Positions 19,245 to 27,042 are shown, counted from the stretch's first letter. The stretch is DNA of 34,087 nt from Paenibacillus agri (GCF_013359945.1 NZ_JABWCS010000178.1:1-34087), one strand, 5' to 3'. The notes: a model not told the origin generated them from the sequence alone. Program-made: numbers and translations.

Positions 19245-19560
19245 GGGTGAGGTCCCGCTTCAGCATTCTTATCTCTGCTTCAATCGCCGATTCAGGCGGA
19301 ATAATCCATCCAAAATGATAGGCTAGTATTCCAATTTCCACTCTAGACAATATTCCCCATTTTTCTTTAATTCTAAAGATAATCTCCCCGACTCTTCTGC
19401 GGCTGATATACAGCTTTTGTGCAATATCGATATCTTTCATTCCTTGGGCGATCAAAATCGCCACTTCTTTTTCCTTTTCGCTCAGGTCCAAGATCTTCAG
19501 CTCTCCTTTCAAATTTAACGGTTCAGCTTTAATGTTAGGGAGGTTTGTCTCCTCTTGCAC
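19237..19560 (-). CDS. Small LuxR/GerE-type HTH regulator of the lanthipeptide locus
   Basis: A protein of up to 107 residues consisting almost only of a LuxR-type helix-turn-helix (LSEKEKEVAILIAQGMKDID, then IAQKLYISRRRVGEIIFRIK) with a short C-terminal tail. No receiver or ligand-binding domain is present. The start is uncertain: the longest frame begins with GTG at 19560 without a clear ribosome-binding site, and a TTG just before DLSEKEKE follows AAAGGAG. It is the first gene of the minus-strand arm, divergent from the precursor genes, and its stop overlaps the exporter start. It may be a local regulator taking the place of CylR1/CylR2, and its HTH is related to that of the ComA-type regulator found 10 kb away. 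Confidence 0.75.
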   Translation of the reverse strand: MQEETNLPNIKAEPLNLKGELKILDLSEKEKEVAILIAQGMKDIDIAQKLYISRRRVGEIIFRIKEKWGILSRVEIGILAYHFGWIIPPESAIEAEIRMLKRDLTHA

Positions 19561-19605
19561 CGAAAATTCAAGTTAGGATTACCACAAATCTATGGCGGGC
19601 ATCTT

Positions 19606-19652
19606 TTGCGGAAAGCGCAATCTTTATTTTGTAAAATACTGCAAGTTTGCGT
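19606..19652. promoter_or_regulatory. ComA-like half-sites in the divergent lan promoter region
   Basis: TTGCGGAAAGCGCAA (19606-19620) is an inverted pair of TTGCG/CGCAA. The B. subtilis ComA box is TTGCGG-N4-CCGCAA, so this site is one base shorter in the spacer and lacks one C. A further everted pair, CTGCAA (19640-19645) and TTGCGT (19647-19652), follows. They lie in the 166-bp gap between the HTH-exporter-subtilase arm and the lanA arm. Binding by the ComA-like regulator encoded at 29744 is an inference; the local HTH protein could also bind here. Confidence 0.5.
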
Positions 19653-19726
19653 AGTGCACAGTTTTCTAAAACAAAAGTAAGATTAGAAACGTAGAAAGCA
19701 AACTCAAACAAAAGGAGGTTAAACCC

Positions 19727-19915
19727 ATGAATCGTAAAGCTGCTCTTCGCTCGCTGGATATGGAAAATCCGGCAGGATCCCCCTTGGTAGAATTAGGTGA
19801 TAACGAGTTGATGCGCATCCACGGTGGAGCCGATGTTCAGCCTGAGACTACACCAGTGTGCGGATTCTTTGTAGGGGTTGGTATTGGAGTTATTCTTTCT
19901 GTTGTAAAGTGCTAA
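19727..19915 (+). CDS. Lanthipeptide precursor, small-subunit type (CylLS-like)
   Basis: A 62-residue class II precursor. The leader (residues 1-34) contains ENPAG and LVELGDNELMRIHGG, ending in the double glycine. A hexapeptide ADVQPE (35-40) follows, then a 22-residue core starting TTPVCGFF and ending LSVVKC. Cys are at core positions 5 and 22; Ser18 and Cys22 are four apart, as are Ser17 and Cys21 in CylLS. Only Thr1, Thr2 and Ser18 can be dehydrated, so two rings and one dehydrobutyrine are expected. The body of the core is hydrophobic and Gly/Val-rich. A strong AAAGGAGG precedes the ATG. Similarity to CylLS (TTPAC start, 21 residues) is by recall of that sequence. Confidence 0.92.
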   Translation: MNRKAALRSLDMENPAGSPLVELGDNELMRIHGGADVQPETTPVCGFFVGVGIGVILSVVKC

Positions 19916-19955
19916 ATTCAACCATTAAAAAATATAACAATTGGAGGATTATATA

Positions 19956-20192
19956 ATGAAAAGAGAAGATGTCTTGGCTGCTTTCGAAAATCTCCACCCT
20001 GCCGGTGAAGCTCTGGTAGAACTTAGCCATTCCGAATTATCCCGCGTATATGGCGGAGCCGATGTACAGCCAGAGACAACACCAATTTGTGCCATTGCGG
20101 GAACCGTTGCTGCATCCTCTGCAACCTGCGCTGCTGTAGGCGGCGGTATCGTTGTAGGTGTAACGATCGTTTTGACTATTAAAAGCTGCTAG
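19956..20192 (+). CDS. Lanthipeptide precursor, large-subunit type (CylLL-like)
   Basis: A 78-residue class II precursor starting at ATG 19956 with GGAGG eight bases upstream; a TTG at 19941 overlaps that site. The leader (1-34) has HPAG and LVELSHSELSRVYGG, then ADVQPE (35-40), then a 38-residue core. The core begins TTPICAIAGTVAASSATC and continues with AAVGGGIVVGVT, ending TIKSC. Length and Cys positions (5, 18, 38) equal those recalled for CylLL, with most residues identical or similar. Thr1-Cys5, Ser14-Cys18 and Thr34-Cys38 can form the three rings; CylLL uses Ser at 34. The hexapeptide is identical to that in the sister precursor, so one protease should trim both. Confidence 0.94.
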   Translation: MKREDVLAAFENLHPAGEALVELSHSELSRVYGGADVQPETTPICAIAGTVAASSATCAAVGGGIVVGVTIVLTIKSC

Positions 20193-20223
20193 AATAACAA
20201 ACACCAAGTTAAATAGGCCCTTC

Positions 20224-20255
20224 AAAGTGTACAGTCGAATTCGGCTGTACACTTT
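20224..20255 (+). terminator. Hairpin between precursor genes and downstream lan genes (likely attenuator)
   Basis: AAAGTGTACAG and CTGTACACTTT form a near-perfect 16-bp stem around GAATTC, with one U-G pair. The tail (GTATTTCC) is a weak U-tract. In lanthipeptide operons such a hairpin after lanA commonly keeps precursor mRNA more abundant than the enzyme genes; that reading is inferred here. Confidence 0.7.
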
Positions 20256-20372
20256 GTATTTCCTTCGCCTAACATATTGTATATTATGGAATATATAGTT
20301 CGGATTTTCCTGATCGAGAATGTATTATTTCGGTAATCCGGTCTACTACATATCAAGAAAGCTGGTGACACC

Positions 20373-21467
20373 ATGAATGTGAAAAGACTACTTACACCTC
20401 TCCCGTTCCTCCTTTTGTTGTCCCTGTTGTGTATTCTGACAACCCTCCTAATTCCATCCACCGTCCGGGCGGTTTCCTTGATCGGCATTATTTTCTCAGT
20501 GTTCCTACTTGCCGTTCTTGTTCATGAATCTGGTCATTTACTCGTAGGTCTAGGGGCAGGATTGCATCCTAAGGAAATGATCGTTGGGCCGTTCCGCCTC
20601 CTCTTCACCAGACATTCTCTGAGCCTACGTCCCAACCATAGCTGGCTGCATTTTGGCGGAACGATGCGCTTTGCCCCAGGCAACGACAATCTGGAGAAAA
20701 TGGCCTTCAAATGGTCCTTGATGTCCTTGGGCGGACCCATTGCCAGTCTGCTCACCGCCCTGCTAATTTTGATCTTCCCCCACTTTTGGTCCTTCTGGAC
20801 GGAGTCACTCATGGGAATCAGCATTGCCCTTGGAGCGGCAACATTAATTCCCTTATCCAACGGGCCCAGCCATTCCGACGGCCAGCTGTTTCTGCTCCTA
20901 CACAAGAAATCAGACCGTGCCAAGCTGTTGATGGCCGGAGTTATTTTACAAAAGGATTATCTGTCCGAACGCCGTCCATCGGAATGGAACCCTGGAATTA
21001 TTACAGCTACCGTTAGGCTACTAGAAAGCTTACCGGAACGAACACAGGAACAACTTGCCGAAGAGACGGAACTGCGAATGTATCTTTATTGTCATTTTGC
21101 GGATAAGGAACAACCTGATCAGGCACTCAAGTATATCCGTCCCATCATCTTGACTCAACATCCTTCCGCTTCTATCTCAGCCAGTCGTATTATGATTGAC
21201 AGTTCCTATGCCAGCCATCTTCTATTGCATCCTTTATACGGTGCTCAATCCCGTCAAGAGGCTGAAGTGCTAGTAAAGTCATTATCGAAGAGGGAGCCCT
21301 ACAGCTATCATAAAGCCTGGGCAGCTATGCTTTCTGTACAAGGTAAAAAAACAGAGGCCGCGGAGCATCTGCACCAAGCCAAGTTACTGCTAGATCGCTG
21401 GTTCAAGCCGTTTGGGACTTACCGTCTGGAGCAAACCATTTTATCGGAAATTGAAAACCGCCTGTAG
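20373..21467 (+). CDS. M50-type membrane metalloprotease, possible CylI-like immunity protein
   Basis: A 364-residue membrane protein. Hydrophobic segments lie at about 7-28, 33-50, 115-140 and 144-163. The zinc motif HESGH is at residues 51-55 at the end of the second segment, and Asp169 in SHSDGQLF is placed like the third ligand of site-2-type proteases. The C-terminal 190 residues are soluble and helical, with a TPR-like look (AWAAMLSVQGKKTEAAEHLHQAK). The gene lies between the precursors and lanM. The enterococcal immunity protein CylI is, as recalled, a membrane protein with the same kind of zinc motif, so self-protection is the favoured role; leader processing is an alternative. The ribosome-binding site is weak (GGTGA). 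Confidence 0.7.
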   Translation: MNVKRLLTPLPFLLLLSLLCILTTLLIPSTVRAVSLIGIIFSVFLLAVLVHESGHLLVGLGAGLHPKEMIVGPFRLLFTRHSLSLRPNHSWLHFGGTMRFAPGNDNLEKMAFKWSLMSLGGPIASLLTALLILIFPHFWSFWTESLMGISIALGAATLIPLSNGPSHSDGQLFLLLHKKSDRAKLLMAGVILQKDYLSERRPSEWNPGIITATVRLLESLPERTQEQLAEETELRMYLYCHFADKEQPDQALKYIRPIILTQHPSASISASRIMIDSSYASHLLLHPLYGAQSRQEAEVLVKSLSKREPYSYHKAWAAMLSVQGKKTEAAEHLHQAKLLLDRWFKPFGTYRLEQTILSEIENRL

Positions 21468-21571
21468 CGCAGCTGCCTCTCTAACCCTTGTAAATATGCC
21501 TTTTTGCGAAGTACCGACCGAGAACTGATGGTGCTAGCATTAAGGCATTAAGAATTTTGGGAGGAATAATG

Positions 21572-24500
21572 ATGCCGTCGCTAATCAACAATTTTGTCAT
21601 GGCCAAGCTTGACATCCGGGATGCCGCATCCCTTTTTATGAAGGAGCGAGAAGCCTTGTTGGGCCTCCAATTCAAGAGCATAGATCAGGGAACCCAAACT
21701 GGCGAGATCGAGCGGTGGAGGAAAAACACACTACTGTTGGACGACAGCAGATTTCGCAGCAGACTTGCTGCGGATCATTGGGCTGAAGAGAAGTTCGGAG
21801 AAATAATTACTGCCGAGATTGATCCCGAACAATTCCCTGCTATCCTGCCGAAAGATTGTCCCCACGATTGGTTTGGTCTCCCGGAACTTGCTGAAGCGCT
21901 ACGGTTGAACCGTGCCATTCCCCTTCAGGGGCCTGTATCTCTGAAACTTGTCTCTGCCTTCCGTCCATTCTTGCTCTGGGCTGCGCAGAAATGGGACAAG
22001 CAAATCCATGAGCTTAGCGACATCGAACAATTTGTAAATACAGATTCCGTGAGAGAAAAATTGCTGAGTGAGCTGGCCGACTGTCTGCTACAATGCGGAG
22101 CTCGAACACTGGTCCTTGAGCTGCATGTGGCCAAAAAACTGGGGGAACTGAAGGGAAAAACTCCGGAGGAGAGATTTCATAGCTTCGTAAAACAAAAAAT
22201 ACATGATACGGACGGACTGGAATTTATTTATAGAGAATACCCTATGCTTGCCCGGATACTGATGATCCGTACTTGTTTTATCGTCGAAGCAGTACTTGAA
22301 GCAGTTACCCGCTTCAAATACGACCACGCTGAGATCATAACCGCTCTGGCATTGCCTCAAGATAAAAGTAGGCTGGAATCCTTTTCTGCCGGAATGGGCG
22401 ATGCGCACCAACAAGGACGTTCCGTTATGCGCCTGCGCCTGGAATCCGGGGCGGAGCTAATGTACAAACCAAAGCCGCTCGGGGTTTCCCTTCACTTTAG
22501 CAAGCTTCTGGACTGGATGAACCTGAAGGGCTTTACCCCTTCCTTTCAGCCGCTCCTCGTCCTTGATAAAGATACTTACGGATGGGAGGAATATATTACT
22601 GCAGGAAGCTGCGAGACTTCAGCAGAGGTAGCGCGCTTTTATCAACGTCTGGGAGGATTACTGGCTGTTTTGTACAGTACACGTGGTACCGATTTTCATA
22701 TGGAAAATGTGATCGCCAGAGGAGAACATCCGGTACCTATTGATTTGGAAACTTTATTCCACAATAATCCAGCACTAGATTTCCCGGATACTGCTGATGT
22801 TGAAGCAAAGAAAAAAATTGTTGATTCCGTAATTGGCACCGGACTGTTACCGCTCCTGCTGTATCAGAATGAAGAGGGCTTTGGAGTCGAAATGAGCGGT
22901 ATAGGTGGAGCTGGTGAGCAGCAACTGCCTTTCCCCATACTGCAAGTTGAGAATGACGATACCGATGCAATGCGGTTTGTTCGCAAAGCAAGTAATTCCG
23001 GTTCCTCCAACAACAGACCTATGCTTGATGGAAAGGATACCCTTGCCAGCGACTTTGTAGATGACATTGTGTTCGGTTTCCGCCAAGCCTGTTCAATTCT
23101 CCGCCTGAATCTGACGCAGCTGCTGGACGAATCTGACGGACCACTAGCTTCTTTTAGACAAGACACGATCCGAATTATTCTCAGACCTACACAATTCTAT
23201 GCTAACTTTCTGATGGAGACCAGCCATCCCAATTACACTAAGGACGCCCTTGAACGGGAAAAGCTTCTCGACCGCCTCTGGTATACCGTTCTAGATGAAC
23301 GCGCAATTTCTTCAGAGCGGGAAGACCTGCTGTATGGGGATATTCCTTATTTTACTACAACACCTGCATCCCGCGATCTCTTCGACAGCCGCGGCAAGAG
23401 GATCATCGATTTTTTCCCTGAAACCAGCTTTGATCTAGCCGTACAGCGTCTCATCACATTGGATGAGAAAGAAGAGGAGCGTCAGACTCACTGGATTATA
23501 TCCTCTATTCTCGGTTCAGCTGAATGGAATACCTCCGGACAGAAATGCTGTAATGCTGGTAGCTCTCCCTGCGTTGTTAAGTCCGCCGGGGATGATTCAC
23601 CTGCGCATAAGAACACTATTGTTGAAATCAATACGCAAGAATATATTAAGCATGCTGCCGAAATTGGCGACTACCTGCTGGAACAGGCAATCTATAACAA
23701 GAATCGTTCCGATGCAACATGGATCGGTGTGGGAATGAACTATCGCGGACAATGGAATGTATCTGCGATGAAAGGCGGCTTGTATGACGGGACTGCTGGA
23801 CCGGCTTTATTCCTTGCATACCTCGGAATGGTTACAGGAGAACAGGCCTACTCAGACACTGCTCGTCTTGCTTTGCAGACTTCCCTGGCCTCACTTCCCT
23901 TTCATGCGAATTTCAGTTCTGCCTTTTATGGCCAGGCATCCATTCTTTACACATTGTCACATTTCATCAGTCTTGGAGCTGCCGAAGCTTCGTGGAGAGA
24001 GATCCAACGTAATCTAGTAGATCATTTAGGTACAATTGTAGGCAATGATCATTGTTATGATCTGCTTGGCGGCGCTGCCGGTGTTATTCCCGTACTGCTT
24101 CAAGTTTATAAACAGTTCGGAAACGAACAAGCGTTGGCCGTCGCCATAGACTATGGAAAGCATCTTCTGTCCCATGCAATTCCTGCTTCAGGCGGTACAG
24201 CATGGCCCTCACTTTTAGCCACACGCAAGCCACTGGCTGGCTTCGGCCATGGATCGGCTGGAATTGCTATGGCCCTACAGCTTCTCTGGGAAGAATCGGG
24301 TATAGCTCAATTTAACAAATATGCGGAAAGCACCCTTGCCTTTGAGCGCGTTCTTTTCTCCCCTGAGCACAGTAATTGGGCTGACCTGCGCAAAGATGAC
24401 CCTGCAGTCTATCAATCTAACTACTGGTGTCATGGCTCGGCAGGGATCGGCTTGGGCAGACTCCTTATGTACAATACACAGGGTATAAATAAGCCGATAT

Positions 24501-24841
24501 TGCATGCCGAAATTCTAGCAGCCACCGAAGCAACTTTGAACCACGGAATCGGGGCCAGTCACTGTCTGTGTCATGGAGATATGGGGAACAGTGAACTACT
24601 GCTCCAATCCAGCATAATTTTGGGACGCCCGGAGGATGCCAGCAAGGCTCATCTTCTGGCAAGCCGGATGATAAGCGAGAAAAAAGAGCTTGGTGTGTAC
24701 CGGACCGGGATTCCCCGCGGGTTAAGAACACCTGGACTCTTCCTCGGATATTCAGGTATCGGTTATCAGCTGTTAAGGCTGGCTGACCATGAGCGTATTC
24801 CCTCCGTACTCTCACTTGAGATCTCCACCGGAGTACGATAA
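21572..24841 (+). CDS. Class II lanthipeptide synthetase, CylM-like (LanM)
   Basis: A two-domain enzyme that phosphorylates and dehydrates Ser/Thr of both precursors and then closes the thioether rings. The start ATG 21572 follows GGGAGG by seven bases; ATG 21569 is also possible. Length is 1089 residues. The dehydratase half shows the kinase-like residues: Lys299 in LMYKPKPLG, TDFHMENV (Asp374, His376, Asn379) and PIDLETLF (Asp391, Glu393). The C-terminal cyclase (LanC-like) has GFGHGSAGIAMAL and the zinc ligands Cys953 (YWCHGSAGIG), Cys1000 and His1001 (CLCHGDMGN). One LanM with two precursors matches the cytolysin arrangement rather than two-peptide systems with two LanMs. Confidence 0.96.
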   Translation: MPSLINNFVMAKLDIRDAASLFMKEREALLGLQFKSIDQGTQTGEIERWRKNTLLLDDSRFRSRLAADHWAEEKFGEIITAEIDPEQFPAILPKDCPHDWFGLPELAEALRLNRAIPLQGPVSLKLVSAFRPFLLWAAQKWDKQIHELSDIEQFVNTDSVREKLLSELADCLLQCGARTLVLELHVAKKLGELKGKTPEERFHSFVKQKIHDTDGLEFIYREYPMLARILMIRTCFIVEAVLEAVTRFKYDHAEIITALALPQDKSRLESFSAGMGDAHQQGRSVMRLRLESGAELMYKPKPLGVSLHFSKLLDWMNLKGFTPSFQPLLVLDKDTYGWEEYITAGSCETSAEVARFYQRLGGLLAVLYSTRGTDFHMENVIARGEHPVPIDLETLFHNNPALDFPDTADVEAKKKIVDSVIGTGLLPLLLYQNEEGFGVEMSGIGGAGEQQLPFPILQVENDDTDAMRFVRKASNSGSSNNRPMLDGKDTLASDFVDDIVFGFRQACSILRLNLTQLLDESDGPLASFRQDTIRIILRPTQFYANFLMETSHPNYTKDALEREKLLDRLWYTVLDERAISSEREDLLYGDIPYFTTTPASRDLFDSRGKRIIDFFPETSFDLAVQRLITLDEKEEERQTHWIISSILGSAEWNTSGQKCCNAGSSPCVVKSAGDDSPAHKNTIVEINTQEYIKHAAEIGDYLLEQAIYNKNRSDATWIGVGMNYRGQWNVSAMKGGLYDGTAGPALFLAYLGMVTGEQAYSDTARLALQTSLASLPFHANFSSAFYGQASILYTLSHFISLGAAEASWREIQRNLVDHLGTIVGNDHCYDLLGGAAGVIPVLLQVYKQFGNEQALAVAIDYGKHLLSHAIPASGGTAWPSLLATRKPLAGFGHGSAGIAMALQLLWEESGIAQFNKYAESTLAFERVLFSPEHSNWADLRKDDPAVYQSNYWCHGSAGIGLGRLLMYNTQGINKPILHAEILAATEATLNHGIGASHCLCHGDMGNSELLLQSSIILGRPEDASKAHLLASRMISEKKELGVYRTGIPRGLRTPGLFLGYSGIGYQLLRLADHERIPSVLSLEISTGVR

Positions 24842-24852
24842 TTCCAGTGGGA

Positions 24853-24875
24853 CAATCATATTGTGCATATGATTG
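24853..24875 (+). repeat. Hairpin just after lanM
   Basis: CAATCATAT (24853-24861) and ATATGATTG (24867-24875) form a 9-bp stem with a 5-base loop. There is no U-tract, so it may mark RNA processing rather than termination. It lies in the 126-bp gap between lanM and the next gene. Confidence 0.5.
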
Positions 24876-24967
24876 CGAGAGGTCACTTTCGATGTGATGC
24901 TCACATTTATGGACTATGATTATCGTAATATCCGGGAAGAATTCAATCAAAAAAGGATGTGTAATAT

Positions 24968-25696
24968 GTGAATGGAAGATATAATCTTCAAAAAAGTCGC
25001 CCTAATTTGGACAAAGAGTGGACGGCATTGCTATATCACGACAATTCCAAGAGACAATCCCAGGTTGAGTCATTAATTCAAGCTCGAATGAAGATGCTGA
25101 GAAAACTATTGACTCAGATGAACGTACAGGATACAAGTATAAATTGTTATTTCCGCTCTGCTGCACCCGGTCTGCAAGACAGAGAGCTTCAGAAACATTC
25201 ATATCTCATAAGCCTGATCCATAGTCTTACGGAACTTCAAGAGCAAACTGGATCATATAATGGGGATAATTCATCGAAGACACCGAATGACAACAAGCTA
25301 GACAGTCTGAGTATGTTTATACTTTGGAGAAACGGGCGTTGCGGTTATGAACTATTCTACTGCAATCCTGTAAAGCTGGTAGCTCAAAAATTAAAAAATG
25401 AGGATCTCAATATATGGAGCGAACTGTTTCCTTCCTACTCACTACAGGAATCGGCTACAGGTGCAGTATTCGTAACGGCTAACACTTCTAGTCATTTGCT
25501 TGGAGAACGGGGGTGCCGACTCAGTTTGTTGGAGAGTGGCCGATTAACAGAACGGCTGTCGCTTTGTATGCACAAGCTTGGATGGACGATTCAGCTATCA
25601 ACCACGTTTTTCGACCTTCCTGTCAGTAATCTTCTGGAGATTGACGGACAATATGAGGAGGTATGTTCTTGCCTAATTATTAAGGAGGTAGGCTAA
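24968..25696 (+). CDS. SagB-like nitroreductase-fold protein (divergent)
   Basis: A 242-residue protein with GTG start after AAAGGATG. The C-terminal half follows the pattern of SagB-type FMN oxidoreductases: LLGERGCRLSLLESGRLTER, a helix (LSLCMHKLGW), then FFDLPVSNLLEIDGQYEE and a C-terminal strand. In active SagB proteins the equivalent is kYg-x-RGYR-x-LLEAGH. The N-terminal 100 residues do not show the usual Arg/Ser flavin-binding start, so FMN binding is doubtful and a pseudo-enzyme role is possible. SagB enzymes oxidise azolines in other peptide families; no azole partner (YcaO) is present here. It follows lanM in the same direction and is not part of the enterococcal cytolysin operon. 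Confidence 0.55.
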   Translation: MNGRYNLQKSRPNLDKEWTALLYHDNSKRQSQVESLIQARMKMLRKLLTQMNVQDTSINCYFRSAAPGLQDRELQKHSYLISLIHSLTELQEQTGSYNGDNSSKTPNDNKLDSLSMFILWRNGRCGYELFYCNPVKLVAQKLKNEDLNIWSELFPSYSLQESATGAVFVTANTSSHLLGERGCRLSLLESGRLTERLSLCMHKLGWTIQLSTTFFDLPVSNLLEIDGQYEEVCSCLIIKEVG

Positions 25697-25697
25697 A

Positions 25698-25886
25698 GTG
25701 TATGAATATCAATTTGTAAAAATAGAATTCAAAAAGGTCTTTCCAGAAGAGTATCATGAAATTATCCATAAATATGCCCGTGAAGGATGGAAGCTCTTCC
25801 AAATCATCACTCCAAACACATATAGTCTTGAAGCAGCATCTTTCGGGGAGCTAATTTTTGAGCGCACAACTGCCGTACATCACTGA
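25698..25886 (+). CDS. DUF4177 family protein
   Basis: A 62-residue protein starting with GTG (25698) after AAGGAGG. The pattern YEYQFVKIEF, then YHEIIHKYAREGWKLFQII and a strand with FGELIFER, is the compact DUF4177 fold. Function unknown. It starts one base after the stop of the SagB-like gene and precedes the operon-end hairpin, so it is the last gene of the lan transcript. Its role in the lanthipeptide pathway is unclear. Confidence 0.75.
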   Translation: MYEYQFVKIEFKKVFPEEYHEIIHKYAREGWKLFQIITPNTYSLEAASFGELIFERTTAVHH

Positions 25887-25920
25887 ACTAATATTGCCTG
25901 ATTTTATCTCACTGCTTGCT

Positions 25921-25951
25921 AAACGGACCTGGTCGCTGACCTGGTCCGTTT
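25921..25951 (+). terminator. Terminator hairpin at the end of the lan operon
   Basis: AAACGGACC-T-GGTC, loop GCT, GACC-T-GGTCCGTTT form a 31-base hairpin with one T-T mismatch. The following tail, ATTCTATTC, is only partly T-rich. It separates the lan genes from the quorum-sensing cassette. Confidence 0.75.
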
Positions 25952-26005
25952 ATTCTATTCATTAGGAATTAATATACAGGGTATAAATTCAAAAGAAGGG
26001 ATTTA

Positions 26006-26033
26006 TTGAATATTTATAGAATAATCATATCAT
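26006..26033 (+). promoter_or_regulatory. Tentative promoter upstream of comQ
   Basis: TTGAAT (26006-26011) and TATCAT (26028-26033) are 16 bases apart in AT-rich sequence about 90 bases ahead of the comQ start. The match to the sigma-A consensus is partial. Confidence 0.35.
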
Positions 26034-26119
26034 TCAAAAATTGCTTGGCGTCACGTCATTGTTGTACGTCTACTCGATGCAGTAATAAGAGGATCATCAT
26101 AATTTGAGGGGGCAATATT

Positions 26120-27037
26120 GTGGAAAGTTTTATGCAAAACATAAAGCAAGAGCTTAAGGATACTCTGAGGGCTTATTTTATCGTACCTCATTTATATGAG
26201 CAGGGGATGGCCTGTGTAGAGGAAAAGCTACGGGAATCCATGCTCTTCAGCCGAATGACAGTTCTTCATTATCGTGCCTTTTGGGGAACAGGAAACGAAA
26301 TTTATCGTCCAGCAGCAGCCATAGAACTGATGATTCTGAGTCTGGATATTATAGATGATCTCCAGGACAAAGATAATAAAGCGATGCTGTGGAACCAGCT
26401 AAGTCCGGAGATTGCACTGAATATTGCACTCGGACTATTGACGCTGTCCCAACAAATGCTAATGACCAGTGATTTTGCCCCAGATCGTCTTGTTGCGGCT
26501 GTACGGCTAATGAACGAGCAAGTTCTCTCAGCCATTAATGGTCAGACGACAGACTTACTGAATGATATCAGTAGTGAAGAAGATTACATACAAATGGTTA
26601 AGCAGAAATCTGCAGGCTTGCTGGTGACTGCTTGCCTGATTGGAACACTGCTTGCAACGGGGGAATACAACAGTGAGGTTAGAGAATATGCAGAGCAACT
26701 AGGAATTGCAGCCCAGATCAAGAATGATATTCATGACTTAGTGGATTGGGAGAATAAGAGTGATTTCTGGAACCGTAAAAAAACACTGCCCACGCTCTAC
26801 CTGATTCACTCCCTAACGGAGGAGCAGAAGTGGATCTCGGATTACTTCGAGGAACGGCTGTCGTTGGAAGAAGTGGTTCATCGCAGAGAAGAGATTCAGA
26901 GAATTATAGAACAGTCAGGAACGATTCTATATACTTCAGTGCGGATGAGGACCCATTATTACAATTATCTAGATTTAGTAGAAAGTATGGTGATTTCTGC
27001 AAACTGGAAAAAACAAATCCTTGCGATGGCGGATTAG
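26120..27037 (+). CDS. comQ: ComQ-type isoprenyl transferase for ComX pheromone
   Basis: A 305-residue polyprenyl-synthase-fold protein predicted to process ComX and attach an isoprenyl group to its C-terminal-region tryptophan. The first Asp-rich motif is LDIIDDLQDKD (Asp79, Asp80, Asp83), the second is KNDIHDLVD (Asn202, Asp203, Asp206), and a conserved KQKSAGLL sits between them. GTG start at 26120 with GAGGGGG seven bases upstream. It lies directly before comX, comP and comA. A general chain-length prenyl synthase is unlikely because the second motif is NDxxD and because of the neighbours. Confidence 0.88.
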   Translation: MESFMQNIKQELKDTLRAYFIVPHLYEQGMACVEEKLRESMLFSRMTVLHYRAFWGTGNEIYRPAAAIELMILSLDIIDDLQDKDNKAMLWNQLSPEIALNIALGLLTLSQQMLMTSDFAPDRLVAAVRLMNEQVLSAINGQTTDLLNDISSEEDYIQMVKQKSAGLLVTACLIGTLLATGEYNSEVREYAEQLGIAAQIKNDIHDLVDWENKSDFWNRKKTLPTLYLIHSLTEEQKWISDYFEERLSLEEVVHRREEIQRIIEQSGTILYTSVRMRTHYYNYLDLVESMVISANWKKQILAMAD

Positions 27038-27042
27038 CCTCA

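Noticed and set aside
24968..25696. LanJ-type dehydroalanine reductase
   Set aside because: The visible C-terminal pattern is SagB/nitroreductase-like, not that of the zinc-dependent or luciferase-like reductases known to make D-Ala in lanthipeptides.
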